A DNA stretch of 64,000 nucleotides from Sandaracinaceae bacterium. GTDB taxonomy: Bacteria; Myxococcota_A; Polyangia; Polyangiales; Houyiibacteriaceae. The first letter of the stretch is position 1, and every line of letters begins with the position of its first letter. The DNA is taken from positions 62,001 through 126,000 of the forward strand of contig JACKEJ010000012.1 of NCBI GenBank assembly GCA_020633055.1. Direction: 5' to 3'. Position numbers and translations under genes: made by a program. The notes beneath the pieces are model-generated. The model did no database searches. It saw nothing but the letters and a program-made list of their open reading frames with translations, and was not told the DNA's origin. Positions 51,344-62,121 of this stretch are shown piece by piece.

Positions 51344-52665
51344 GCACCCCCATCGCGACCACGGTGACGGTCGTCGGGGCGGGCTTGGCGGGCACCGAGT
51401 GTGCCTACCAGCTCGCCGAGCGTGGCGTGCACGTGCGGCTCCTCGAGCAGAAGCCGCTCAAGCGCACGCCCGCGCAGCACATGGACACGCTGGCCGAGCT
51501 GGTGTGCAGCAACTCGTTTCGCGGGAACGACCTGGGCAACGCGGTCGGGCTCCTCAAGGAAGAGCTGCGGCGCGTCGGGTCGCTCGTCATGTCGGTGGGC
51601 TCCGCGACGCAGGTGCCGGCGGGTGGCGCGTTCGCGGTGGACCGCGACCTGTTCAGTGCGGAGATGACCCGGCGCATCGACGCGCACCCGCTGATCGAGC
51701 GCGTGGCGACCGAGGTCGAAGCCATCCCCGACGCTCGCCCCGTGGTGCTCGCGACCGGTCCGTTGACGGGCGATGCGCTCGCGGCTGACCTGGCTGCGGC
51801 CATCGGCGAGGCCCACCTGGCCTACTACGACGCCATCGCGCCCGTCGTCACGGCGGACAGCATCGACTGGGACGTCGCGTTCCGCCAGAGCCGCTACGAC
51901 AAGGGCGGCGACGACGCGTACGGCAACTGCCCCTTCACGAAGGAGGAGTACGAGGCCTTCGTCGAGGCGCTGCTCGCGGCCGAGAAGGTCGAGCCCAAGA
52001 CGTTCGAGAAGATCCGCTACTTCGAGGGCTGCCTGCCCATCGAGGTGATGGCCGAGCGCGGCTACCGGACGTTGTCGTTTGGCTGCATGAAGCCCGTGGG
52101 CCTGACCGACCCACGCACGGGCAAGCGTCCCCACGCGGTGGTGCAGCTGCGGGCCGAGAACGATCCGCCCACCGCGTACAACCTGGTGGGCTTCCAGACG
52201 CGCATGAAGTGGCCCGACCAGAAGCGGGTGTTCCGCATGATCCCGGGCCTGGCGAACGCCGAGTTCGAGCGGCTGGGCAGCGTGCACCGCAACACGTTCG
52301 TCAACGCACCGAAGGTGCTGGACGATCAGCTGGCGCTGCTCACGCGACCGGGCGTGTACCTGGCGGGGCAGGTCAGCGGCGTGGAGGGCTACATCGAGAG
52401 CGCCGCGCTCGGCTTCCTGCTCGGCGTGCAGCTCGCGCGCGCCGTGCAGGGGCTGCCCGAGGTCCCCGTCCCGGACACGACCGCGCTCGGGGCGCTGCGC
52501 GGCCACCTGCGCCGCGACAGCCCCAATTTTCAGCCCAGCAACGTGGTCTGGAGCATGTTCCCCGAGCTGCCGGGCGCGCCCCTGCGCGACAAGAAGCTGA
52601 AGAAAGAGCGCATGGGGCAGCGCGCGCTGGCCGACCTCGGCGCGTGGCTCGAGCGCATCGCGTAG
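51340..52665 (+). CDS. trmFO: Folate-dependent tRNA (uracil-5-)-methyltransferase TrmFO
   Basis: A 441-residue FAD enzyme that uses methylene-tetrahydrofolate to make ribothymidine at tRNA position 54. The dinucleotide fold VVGAGLAGTECAYQLA, the LVCSNSFRGND segment, YFEGCLPIEVMAERG and the C-terminal LAGQVSGVEGYIESAA are hallmarks. ATG 51340 overlaps the topA stop. The dprA-topA-trmFO order matches Bacillus and many other bacteria. Confidence 0.96.
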   Translation: MSTPIATTVTVVGAGLAGTECAYQLAERGVHVRLLEQKPLKRTPAQHMDTLAELVCSNSFRGNDLGNAVGLLKEELRRVGSLVMSVGSATQVPAGGAFAVDRDLFSAEMTRRIDAHPLIERVATEVEAIPDARPVVLATGPLTGDALAADLAAAIGEAHLAYYDAIAPVVTADSIDWDVAFRQSRYDKGGDDAYGNCPFTKEEYEAFVEALLAAEKVEPKTFEKIRYFEGCLPIEVMAERGYRTLSFGCMKPVGLTDPRTGKRPHAVVQLRAENDPPTAYNLVGFQTRMKWPDQKRVFRMIPGLANAEFERLGSVHRNTFVNAPKVLDDQLALLTRPGVYLAGQVSGVEGYIESAALGFLLGVQLARAVQGLPEVPVPDTTALGALRGHLRRDSPNFQPSNVVWSMFPELPGAPLRDKKLKKERMGQRALADLGAWLERIA

Positions 52666-52754
52666 GGGCTCCTCGTCCGCGTTCTGGTCCTAGCGCCCAT
52701 GTCGGACGGCGGCGGGCGTCCCCCACCGCGACGCGGTCGCGCGGACTGGCCTGC

Positions 52755-53996
52755 TCACGCGCGGCGTAGCCGCATGGACGTGATCTCCGGAGGAACCATG
52801 GTGCGCACCGGCGGGCCCCAGTAGCAGGTGCCACGGTTGACGTACACCTGCATTCCGTCGACGACGCCGAGCCCCTTCGAGACGGGGTGGACGAGGCCGA
52901 CGAACAGGTTCCACGGGAAGAACTGGCCGCCATGGGTGTGTCCGCTGAGCTGGAGGTCGAAGCCCGCCGCCGCCGCCTCGAACGCGCTACGTGGCTGATG
53001 CGCCAGGAGGATCTTCTTGGCATCCGCGGGCGCTCCGCGGGCTGCGCCTTGCGGATCGCTGCCCTTCTCGCCGCGGCGTCCGCGCGAGCTGTAGTCCGTC
53101 ACGCCGGCCACCACCAGCCGAGCGTCCCCGTGGGTGAGCACCACGTGTTCGTTCTCGAGGACGCGCATGCCCAGGCGGGTGAACTCGGCGCACCACGCGT
53201 CCACCCCAGAGTAGTATTCGTGGTTGCCGGTGACGAAGTACACGCCGTGCGGAGCGCGCAGGCGGCCCAGCGGGGCGACGTCGCGTCGGAGGTTCGCGAC
53301 GCTGCCGTCCACGAAGTCGCCCGTCGCCGCGATCATGTCGGGCCCCAGCGCCAGTACGCGATCCACGATGGGCGTGATGAACTCGGCGTCGATGGTCATG
53401 CCCACGTGGACGTCGCTGATCTGGACGATGTGGAACCCGTCGAACGCCTCGGGCAGGCCCGGGATGCGCACCTCGACCTCGTACACCTCTGGCCCGAGGC
53501 GCGCTTGCACGGCGCCGACGCCGACCGAGAGGGCGCTGAAGCCGGCCCCCAGCGCGCCGCCCCCGTTCGTCAAGAAGGCGCGCCGGCCCGGGTCTCGCGG
53601 CGCGTCGTCGGGGCGCGTCTCGGTCGTCCACCCGTCGGCGGCGCGTGTGTCGGCCGCGCGCTCCGCGCCGCCGCCCGCGCGGCCGGCCCAGCGCCCGAGG
53701 CGAACCGCCGCGCGCGTGACGAGCAGGCCGAGGTCTCGCGCAAGCGTGACCGCGAACAACACGCTGAAGAACGCGAGGTACGTCCACGTGACGTAGCGCA
53801 GCGCCAGCACGAAAGGGCCCGTCGCGTCGCGCCCGAGCGCCAGCAGGAGAGGCCCCAGCGCGAAGCAGGCGGCGAGCAGGCCGTACAGCCCGAGCTTCGA
53901 GACTCGCCCGAGCGTGAGAGGGCGTACCACGCGGGCCGCCACATACACGTGGGGGAGCGCCAGGAACAACCCGACGAACAAGGCGAATCGCAACAC
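52755..53996 (-). CDS. Membrane-bound metallophosphoesterase (YkuE-like)
   Basis: A 413-residue protein with three N-terminal membrane helices (about 2-25, 36-55, 66-92), a charged linker containing GRRAFLTNGGGALGAG, and a calcineurin-type phosphoesterase domain. Metal-binding motifs are complete: SDVHVG (D195, H197), GDFVDG, GNHEYY and GHTHGGQ. Relatives act on phospholipid or nucleotide-sugar pyrophosphates at the membrane; the substrate here is unknown. GTG 53996 directly follows the xerC stop with no gap, so both are one minus-strand transcript. Confidence 0.88.
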   Translation of the reverse strand: MLRFALFVGLFLALPHVYVAARVVRPLTLGRVSKLGLYGLLAACFALGPLLLALGRDATGPFVLALRYVTWTYLAFFSVLFAVTLARDLGLLVTRAAVRLGRWAGRAGGGAERAADTRAADGWTTETRPDDAPRDPGRRAFLTNGGGALGAGFSALSVGVGAVQARLGPEVYEVEVRIPGLPEAFDGFHIVQISDVHVGMTIDAEFITPIVDRVLALGPDMIAATGDFVDGSVANLRRDVAPLGRLRAPHGVYFVTGNHEYYSGVDAWCAEFTRLGMRVLENEHVVLTHGDARLVVAGVTDYSSRGRRGEKGSDPQGAARGAPADAKKILLAHQPRSAFEAAAAGFDLQLSGHTHGGQFFPWNLFVGLVHPVSKGLGVVDGMQVYVNRGTCYWGPPVRTMVPPEITSMRLRRA

Positions 53997-54983
53997 TCAG
54001 TGGTCTCCGGCGTCTGACTCGGGCCCGTTGCGTCGCAGGTCGCGCGTCTTGCGCGCGAGAGGGTGGGCCCGCTCGTAGGTCGCCATCATGCGGTCGGTCG
54101 TTACGTGCGTGTATCGCTGGGTCGTGCCGAGGCTGGCGTGCCCCAACAGCTCCTGGATGCTGCGCAGGTCCGCCCCAGCGTCCAACAGGTGTGTGGCGCA
54201 GGTGTGCCGGAGCGTGTGTGGGTGCAGGTCGGGGCGACCGGCCCCCCGTTCACCGTAGCGCTTCACGACGTTCTGCACCTGACGTGGCCCCAGACGTGTG
54301 CCGAAGCGCCCCAAGAACACGGCCTGTGGGTCCTGCTGACCGTCGCGGTCCACGAGGTCGGCGCGACGTTCCAGGTAGTTCCTGAGCGCCGTCACGGCCT
54401 CCGGCCCAAGGGGCACGAGCCGCTCCTTGCGTCCCTTGCCGAGCACCCGCGCGCGACCCTCGCCCAGCTCGAGCGCGCCGAGCGAGAGCCCCGCGACCTC
54501 GCTCACGCGTGCGCCGCTGCTGTAGAGCAGCTCGAGCAGGGCGCGGTCGCGGAGCTGAAGCGTGGCGGCGCGGGCCTCGTCTGCTGGGCTCTCCGTCGGA
54601 CGGGTGGGCGACTCGACGACGCGCAGCGCGTCCTCCACCGTCACGAACTCGGGCAGCGGCTTGCGCACCCGAGGTCGCTTGAGCGTCGCCGCGGGGTTGC
54701 TGCGGACGTGGCCGCGCTTCTCCAAGTAGCGGTAGAACGCGCGCAGCGCGCTGACCTTGCGCGCCATCGTCGCGGACGAGCGCCCCTCGAACGAGCGCGC
54801 GAGGAACGCGCGCAGGGTCCCGGTGGTGAGCGCCGCGGCGTCCAACGGGAGCTCGTGCTCGACGCAGTACGCGTGCAGCGCGGCGAGGTCGCGGAGGTAG
54901 GTCGCCACGGTCAACGGTGAGGCGCGCCGCTCGTTTGCGAGGTGCTGCTCGTAGTCGTCGAGCTGGCGGCGGAGGGTGTCCAC
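53997..54983 (-). CDS. xerC: Tyrosine recombinase XerC
   Basis: A 328-residue site-specific recombinase that resolves chromosome dimers with XerD at dif. The SAM-like N-terminal core domain (YEQHLANERRASPLTVATYLRDL) is followed by the catalytic domain with Arg in SGARVSEV, Lys in LGKGRKERLVPL, H256 and R259 in HTLRH, H282 in LLGHASLG and nucleophile Tyr291 in TQRYTHV. GTG 54983 (MDTLRRQLDDYEQHL) matches the usual start. In the conserved neighbourhood xerC lies between trmFO and hslV on the same strand; here it is inverted. Confidence 0.93.
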   Translation of the reverse strand: MDTLRRQLDDYEQHLANERRASPLTVATYLRDLAALHAYCVEHELPLDAAALTTGTLRAFLARSFEGRSSATMARKVSALRAFYRYLEKRGHVRSNPAATLKRPRVRKPLPEFVTVEDALRVVESPTRPTESPADEARAATLQLRDRALLELLYSSGARVSEVAGLSLGALELGEGRARVLGKGRKERLVPLGPEAVTALRNYLERRADLVDRDGQQDPQAVFLGRFGTRLGPRQVQNVVKRYGERGAGRPDLHPHTLRHTCATHLLDAGADLRSIQELLGHASLGTTQRYTHVTTDRMMATYERAHPLARKTRDLRRNGPESDAGDH

Positions 54984-55055
54984 CCGTCCACCGTAGCAGG
55001 CACGGACGAAAGCACCGCATTCGCGTCCCTCGTGGGGCACGGGGGCGACCAGGGG

Positions 55056-56807
55056 TCAGCTCGACGGAGCGTCGCCACGCGCCAGCCGAGCCCCCAGCAA
55101 CACGTCGACGAAGGTCGCCGCGGTCGCTGTGGTCGCCGCGCGTCGCGCGCCCGCTTCGAGGCGGCAACGGAGCGCGTCGTCTTGGTCGAGGCGGTCGATG
55201 GCTGCAGCGAGCGCGCGTGGATCCTCGGGCTCGACGAGGAGGGCGTTCTCGCCATCGTCCAAGTGATCGCGCATGGCGGGGGTGGCCGAGGCGACGACCG
55301 CGCGGCCGGCGGCGAGGGCCATCGCGGCCACGGTGATGCCTGCGGCGCAGGTCGGGTCGCGCGACAGCGGCAGGACGACGAAGCGGCTCGCTGCCAGCGC
55401 GCGGTAGAACGCCATGAACTCGACCGTGCCGCGGTACACGATGCCCGCGCTCGGTGGCGGCGCGGTGCCGCCGTGGAAGACGTGGATGTCCGACGACGCG
55501 GAGCGCCGAGCGGCGCTGGCTTCGACGAGCGTCTCGAGGTCGCGCAGGTGGTTGCCGCCGGAGAAGACGTAGGAGGCATCGGGCTCGTCCCCGCGCCCGA
55601 AGTCCTGTGGGTCCACCACATACGGGTGCACCCGCACGGCTCCCCGCGGCACGCCGTACCAGTCGTAGAGGGCGGCGTAGCCCGGGAAGCACGAGATGAC
55701 CTCGAGCCTGTCGCTCGGCCACCAGGGGCCTTGCGCCCGCGCGTCCCCGTCCGGCACCCACGCAGCGCGAAACGCGTCGAACATGCCGAGCATGTGGAAG
55801 TCCATCACGCGGACGTCGATGTCGGACGCACACGGCGCTCTGGCGTAGAGGTCGCGCAGCTCCTCGTAGCCCGTGCAGAGGACCAGGTCGTCGTGCCGCA
55901 GGTCCAGCGTACCCGCGGGGGGAACGTGGACCGCCGGGACGCCCCGCCGCTCTATCTCTTCGATCACGCGCCGCACGGTCGAGCGGTTCATGACCGGGTC
56001 TGCCGGCAGCCCGAAGACCACCACGCGCCCTGGCGACGGTGTCCGAGTCGCGGCCGGCGCCATGGGCCACGTCGCGGCTGGCCCGAACACCGTGGCTCGG
56101 CGGTTCGTCGCGGCGCGCTCGAAGCCGATGACGCGCAGGTGGATGCCGCAACGCGTCGCCTCGCGGTCCGCGTCCGTCAGCACCGCTCGGGCCTCTTCGT
56201 CCGACAGCCGGGCCGCCGCGCAGATGCCGCGGTCGTCGGTGGGCAGGACGTCCCGGAGCTCCACCTGGTCGCACGACAGTCGCTTCGCCAGCGCGAACAG
56301 CGCGGGCAGCTCCGGCGCGCTGTCGCGCGTCACCACGAAGCAGAGTGTGCGGCGCGTTTGAGTCGTCGTGGCCTGCGCGAGCGCGGTCACGGTCTGCCGG
56401 AACGCCCCCGCCACCCCCACCCGAGCGTCGTGGGTCGCGGCGGTCGCGCCGTGAAGCGACACCCGAACGCCAGCCAGTCCGCGAGCGACCAGCTGCGCCA
56501 GTCGCCCTGGCTTCGCAAGTGCCCTCCCGTTCGTCACCAGGACAGGTGACACCCCGCGGCTCGCGACGCGTTCGATCAGCTGCGGGAGGTGCGGGCTCAG
56601 CGTCGGCTCTCCTCCCGACAGCCGGACCTCCACCTCGCCCGGACGGGAAGTCGATGGGCCGGGCACGGCGTCGATGGCGCGCAAGAGGTCGTCGAGGGGG
56701 ACCTGGGCGCCGTCCAGCGTGGCGGACTCGGAGCAGACAGTGCAGGCGTTGTTGCAGGTCCGCGCGACGCGCAGCCAGTGTACCGTGGGCATCGCGCGAG
56801 CATACAT
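55056..56807 (-). CDS. Fused radical SAM enzyme - GT-B glycosyltransferase
   Basis: A 583-residue protein. Residues about 8-280 form a radical SAM domain with the [4Fe-4S] motif C18-NNA-C22-TV-C25, the GGEPT motif at 65-69 and VRVSLHGATAATHD, typical of SPASM-like or heme-D1-type radical SAM proteins. I see no SPASM or second cluster motif. From about 295 a Rossmann half (RVVVFGLPADPVMNRSTVRR) begins, followed by a nucleotide-sugar-binding half (YVFSGGNHLRDLETL; AGITVAAMALAAGRAVVAS at about 489-507; GENALLVEPEDP), the hallmarks of GT-B glycosyltransferases. ATG 56807 has AGG 9 bases upstream; 56792 is an alternative. The combination is unusual. Substrate unknown; sugar or peptide modification is inference. 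Confidence 0.85.
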   Translation of the reverse strand: MYARAMPTVHWLRVARTCNNACTVCSESATLDGAQVPLDDLLRAIDAVPGPSTSRPGEVEVRLSGGEPTLSPHLPQLIERVASRGVSPVLVTNGRALAKPGRLAQLVARGLAGVRVSLHGATAATHDARVGVAGAFRQTVTALAQATTTQTRRTLCFVVTRDSAPELPALFALAKRLSCDQVELRDVLPTDDRGICAAARLSDEEARAVLTDADREATRCGIHLRVIGFERAATNRRATVFGPAATWPMAPAATRTPSPGRVVVFGLPADPVMNRSTVRRVIEEIERRGVPAVHVPPAGTLDLRHDDLVLCTGYEELRDLYARAPCASDIDVRVMDFHMLGMFDAFRAAWVPDGDARAQGPWWPSDRLEVISCFPGYAALYDWYGVPRGAVRVHPYVVDPQDFGRGDEPDASYVFSGGNHLRDLETLVEASAARRSASSDIHVFHGGTAPPPSAGIVYRGTVEFMAFYRALAASRFVVLPLSRDPTCAAGITVAAMALAAGRAVVASATPAMRDHLDDGENALLVEPEDPRALAAAIDRLDQDDALRCRLEAGARRAATTATAATFVDVLLGARLARGDAPSS

Positions 56808-56996
56808 GAGTGACCTGATCGGCCCCAGGCCCGCGCCTGCGCCGCGTGGCGGCGGCCTGCGCGGCGGCTGGGCATGCGGGCTCTGCCGCGCCCCTGCACA
56901 TCCGACGGAATGCGCCGGGCGTCGCGTGCCCACGTTGACAGGTGCAGGGTGGGTTCTTAGCTTCGGCCCCTTGTGACTGCTCCCCACGACGAATCC

Positions 56997-58972
<1,976 letters not shown>

Positions 58973-59036
58973 CGCGAGCGCCGGGCGCGTGGTCGGTGGG
59001 CGTCGCTGACCGCAGGGTGCTATACGGCGGCCCGCG

Positions 59037-59906
59037 ATGCAGGACATCATCAACAAGGCCGCGGTGCTCCTCGAGGCGCTGCCCTACATCCGACGCTTCC
59101 ATGGCGAGACCTTCGTCATCAAGTACGGGGGCCACGCGATGATCGACCCTGCGCTGCGCGACGGCTTCGCGCGCGACGTGGTGCTCATGAAATACGTCGG
59201 CCTGAACCCCGTGGTCGTGCACGGCGGCGGGCCTCAGATCGACGAGACCCTCGCCTCGATGGGTGTCGTGTCGGAGCGCCTCGACGGCCTGCGCGTAACC
59301 GACGACAAGACCATGGACGTCGTCGAGATGGTGCTCGGGGCCAAGCTCAACCAGGCCATCGTCTCGCTCATCGCGGCGCACGGCGGGCGTCCGGTCGGGC
59401 TCACGGGGCGCGACGATGGGTTCCTGCGCGGCGAGCGCGTCACGCAGATGCGCACGAAGTCGGGCCGTGTGGTGGACCCCGGGCGCGTGGGCGCCATCAC
59501 GTCGGTCAACCCTCAGCTGCTGCGCACGCTGATGGCGGGCGGGTTCATCCCGGTCATCGCGCCCATCGTGGCGGACGCGGACGGCCAGTCGCTCAACGTC
59601 AACGCCGACACCGTCGCCGGCAACGTCGCCGCCGCCCTCACGGCCCGCAAGCTCGTGCTCATGACCGACATCGAGGGAGTGCGCGGCGCCGACGGCCAAG
59701 TCATCAGCTCGCTCACGGCGGAGGACATCGAGCGCCTGGAAGCGCAGGGGGTCATTCAGGGGGGCATGATCCCGAAGGTGCGCTGTGCCCTCGACGCGCT
59801 CGCGGGCGGGGTCACCAAGGCGCACATCGTCGACGGGCGCGTGCAGCACGCGGCGCTCCTGGAGATCTTCACGGACAAGGGCATCGGGACCGAGATCACG
59901 CGGTGA
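59037..59906 (+). CDS. argB: Acetylglutamate kinase
   Basis: A 289-residue amino-acid kinase that phosphorylates N-acetylglutamate, the controlled step of arginine synthesis in many bacteria. FVIKYGGHAMID, VVVHGGGPQIDETL, NVNADTVAGNVAAAL, LMTDIEGV and GGMIPKVRCALDAL are present. The N-terminus (MQDIINKAAVLLEALPYIRRF) carries the helix that in arginine-sensitive enzymes mediates hexamer formation, so feedback inhibition is plausible. It is first of argB-argD-argF. Confidence 0.96.
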   Translation: MQDIINKAAVLLEALPYIRRFHGETFVIKYGGHAMIDPALRDGFARDVVLMKYVGLNPVVVHGGGPQIDETLASMGVVSERLDGLRVTDDKTMDVVEMVLGAKLNQAIVSLIAAHGGRPVGLTGRDDGFLRGERVTQMRTKSGRVVDPGRVGAITSVNPQLLRTLMAGGFIPVIAPIVADADGQSLNVNADTVAGNVAAALTARKLVLMTDIEGVRGADGQVISSLTAEDIERLEAQGVIQGGMIPKVRCALDALAGGVTKAHIVDGRVQHAALLEIFTDKGIGTEITR

Positions 59907-59966
59907 GGCCGCGCGTGTGCGCATCACGTGCGAACGGGTGGGCGACGCTGCTACACTCGCCGGCCC

Positions 59967-61193
59967 ATGTCGAGTCACGAAGCCACGCAGTCCGAGCTGC
60001 TCACGCGCGCCCGCGCCGTCCAGCTGGGCAACTACGCTCCAGCACCCCTGGTGTTCACCCGCGGTGAAGGCCGCCGCTTGTACGACCGCGACGGGCGGGC
60101 GTTCCTCGACCTGAGCGGCGGGGTGGCGGTGAACAGCGTCGGGCATGGGCACCCGGTGCTCGCCGCGGCCATCGCGGAGCAGGCCGCGCGCTTGATGCAC
60201 GTATCGAACCTCTTCTATAACGACCGCGCCATCGAGCTGGCTTCCGCCATCGTCGACCGCACGGCGTTCGATCGCGTGTACTTCTGCAACTCGGGCGCGG
60301 AGGCCAACGAGTCGCTCCTGAAGCTCGCGCGTCGCTTCCATCACGAGCAGGGGCAGGGCGACCGGGTGGAGCTCGTCAGCACACACCGCAGCTTCCACGG
60401 CCGAACGCTCGGAGCGCTCTCGGTCACGGGTCAGGACAAGTATCACGTGGGCATGGGGCCGCTCCTGCCCGGCGTACGCTTCGTCCCGTACAACGACGTC
60501 GACGCGCTCCGGGCCGTCATCGGGCCGCGAACCGCCGCCGTCCTCCTCGAGCCGGTGCAGGCGGAGGGGGGCATCATCCCTGCCGCCCCCGGCTATCTCG
60601 AGTCCGTGCGGGCGCTGTGCGACGAGGCCGGAGCCCTCCTGTTGTTCGACGAGGTGCAGACTGGCTACGGGCGCCTCGGTACGTTCATGGGGGCGGAGCG
60701 CAGTGGCGTCGTCCCCGACGCGTGCTCGCTCGCCAAGGGCATCGCGGGCGGCTTCCCTCTAGGCGCCATCGCCGTCACGGAGCGACTGGCCAACGGTCTG
60801 CCGCCCGGCAGCCACGCCAGCACCTTCGGCGGCAACGCGCTCGCGTGCGCCGCGGGCCTCGCCGTGCTGCGCATCTTCGACGAGGAAGGCGTCCTCGAGA
60901 ACGTCGTACGGGAGGGCGACTACTTGGGACAGCGCCTTCTCGAGCTCGCGACGCAGCTGGACGCGGTGGTTGAGGCGCGTGGCGATGGGCTCCTGCGTGG
61001 CCTCGTGCTGAGCGACGGCGTGGATCCCGGTGCCGTCTGGCGAGCCATGCTGGACGCGGGTGTGGCGCTCACGTTGGCGGGTGGCAACGTGTTGCGCTTC
61101 ACCCCCTCGCTCAACGTCACCCGCGAAGAGCTCGACGAGGGACTGGCCACCGTCGCGGCCGTGCTCGCAAAGACCGCGGAGGTGGCGGCGTGA
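59967..61193 (+). CDS. argD: Acetylornithine aminotransferase
   Basis: A 408-residue PLP enzyme (class III aminotransferase) converting N-acetylglutamate semialdehyde to N-acetylornithine. Shown by GRAFLDLSGGVAVNSVGHGHP, FCNSGAEANESLLKLAR, LLEPVQAEGGI, LLFDEVQTGYGRLG and the PLP-binding Lys257 in SLAKGIAGGFPLGA. ATG 59967 (MSSHEATQSEL) is preferred over an in-frame start at 59928. Its TGA overlaps the GTG of argF. Confidence 0.95.
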   Translation: MSSHEATQSELLTRARAVQLGNYAPAPLVFTRGEGRRLYDRDGRAFLDLSGGVAVNSVGHGHPVLAAAIAEQAARLMHVSNLFYNDRAIELASAIVDRTAFDRVYFCNSGAEANESLLKLARRFHHEQGQGDRVELVSTHRSFHGRTLGALSVTGQDKYHVGMGPLLPGVRFVPYNDVDALRAVIGPRTAAVLLEPVQAEGGIIPAAPGYLESVRALCDEAGALLLFDEVQTGYGRLGTFMGAERSGVVPDACSLAKGIAGGFPLGAIAVTERLANGLPPGSHASTFGGNALACAAGLAVLRIFDEEGVLENVVREGDYLGQRLLELATQLDAVVEARGDGLLRGLVLSDGVDPGAVWRAMLDAGVALTLAGGNVLRFTPSLNVTREELDEGLATVAAVLAKTAEVAA

Positions 61194-62104
61194 CGCGGCA
61201 CTTCCGGACGCTGCTCGACCTCGACGCCAACGAACTGGTCGAGGTGCTCGACCTCGCCGACAGGCTGAAGGCCCAACGTGGGACCCCCGCCGCGCTCGCG
61301 GACAAGCCCCTCGCAGGGAAGTCGGTCGCGGTGGTGTTCGAGAAGGCGAGCACACGGACGCGCATCTCCTTCGAGGTGGGGATCCACGAGCTCGGCGCGC
61401 AGCCGGTCGTGCTCATGGCGTCGGACACGCAGATGGGACGCGGCGAGCCCTTGTCCGACACCGCCCAGATGTTCAGCCGCTTCGTGCATGCGGTGGCCTA
61501 TCGCACCTTCGGGCACGACAAGATCGTGGCGCTGGCCACCGCCTCGAGCGTGCCCATCGTGAACGCGCTCTCCGACGCGTACCACCCGTGCCAGCTGCTG
61601 GCGGACCTGCAGTGCGTGCGTGCGGAGCGTGGTCGGCTCGAGGGTGTACGCGTCGCGTGGATCGGGGACGGGAACAACATGGCCCACTCGTGGATCAACG
61701 CCGCAGCTCGCACGGGCCTCGAGCTGCGGCTGGCCTGCCCCGAGGGGTATCAACCGGATCCCGCCATCCTCGCCAACGCGCGCGCGCTCGGCGCGAACAT
61801 AGCGCTCACCGATGATCCCCGCGAAGCGCTGGCCGGGGTCGAGGTGGTCACCACGGACGTGTGGACGTCGATGGGGCAAGAGGCCGAGACGCAGGCTCGT
61901 CTGCGTGCTTTCGAGGGCTACATCGTCGACCGCGAGGCCATGCGCCTGGCGGACGCGTCGGCCATCTTCCTGCACTGCTTGCCGGCGCACCGCGGCGAAG
62001 AGGTCAGCGCCGACGTCATCGATGGCCCGCAGAGCCGCGTCTGGGACGAGGCGGAAAACCGCCTGCACGCGCAGAAGGCCCTCTTGTTGCACCTTTTGGG
62101 ATAG
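61190..62104 (+). CDS. argF: Ornithine carbamoyltransferase
   Basis: A 304-residue enzyme making citrulline from ornithine and carbamoyl phosphate. The carbamoyl-phosphate loop STRTR (54-58), DTQMGRGEPLSDTA, HPCQLLADL, WIGDGNNMAHSW and the ornithine-binding FLHCLPAHRGEEV are present. It is coupled to argD (GTGA). No argG or argH lies in the window. The DnaJ-TPR gene starts 17 bases later. Confidence 0.96.
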   Translation: MTRHFRTLLDLDANELVEVLDLADRLKAQRGTPAALADKPLAGKSVAVVFEKASTRTRISFEVGIHELGAQPVVLMASDTQMGRGEPLSDTAQMFSRFVHAVAYRTFGHDKIVALATASSVPIVNALSDAYHPCQLLADLQCVRAERGRLEGVRVAWIGDGNNMAHSWINAAARTGLELRLACPEGYQPDPAILANARALGANIALTDDPREALAGVEVVTTDVWTSMGQEAETQARLRAFEGYIVDREAMRLADASAIFLHCLPAHRGEEVSADVIDGPQSRVWDEAENRLHAQKALLLHLLG

Positions 62105-62121
62105 GCTGACAGCACCGACAG

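Noticed and set aside
54250..56901. 883-codon minus-strand open frame across xerC and the radical SAM gene
   Set aside because: Same strand but another frame; it runs through two genes with complete catalytic motifs and is dominated by Arg/Ala/Gly/Pro.
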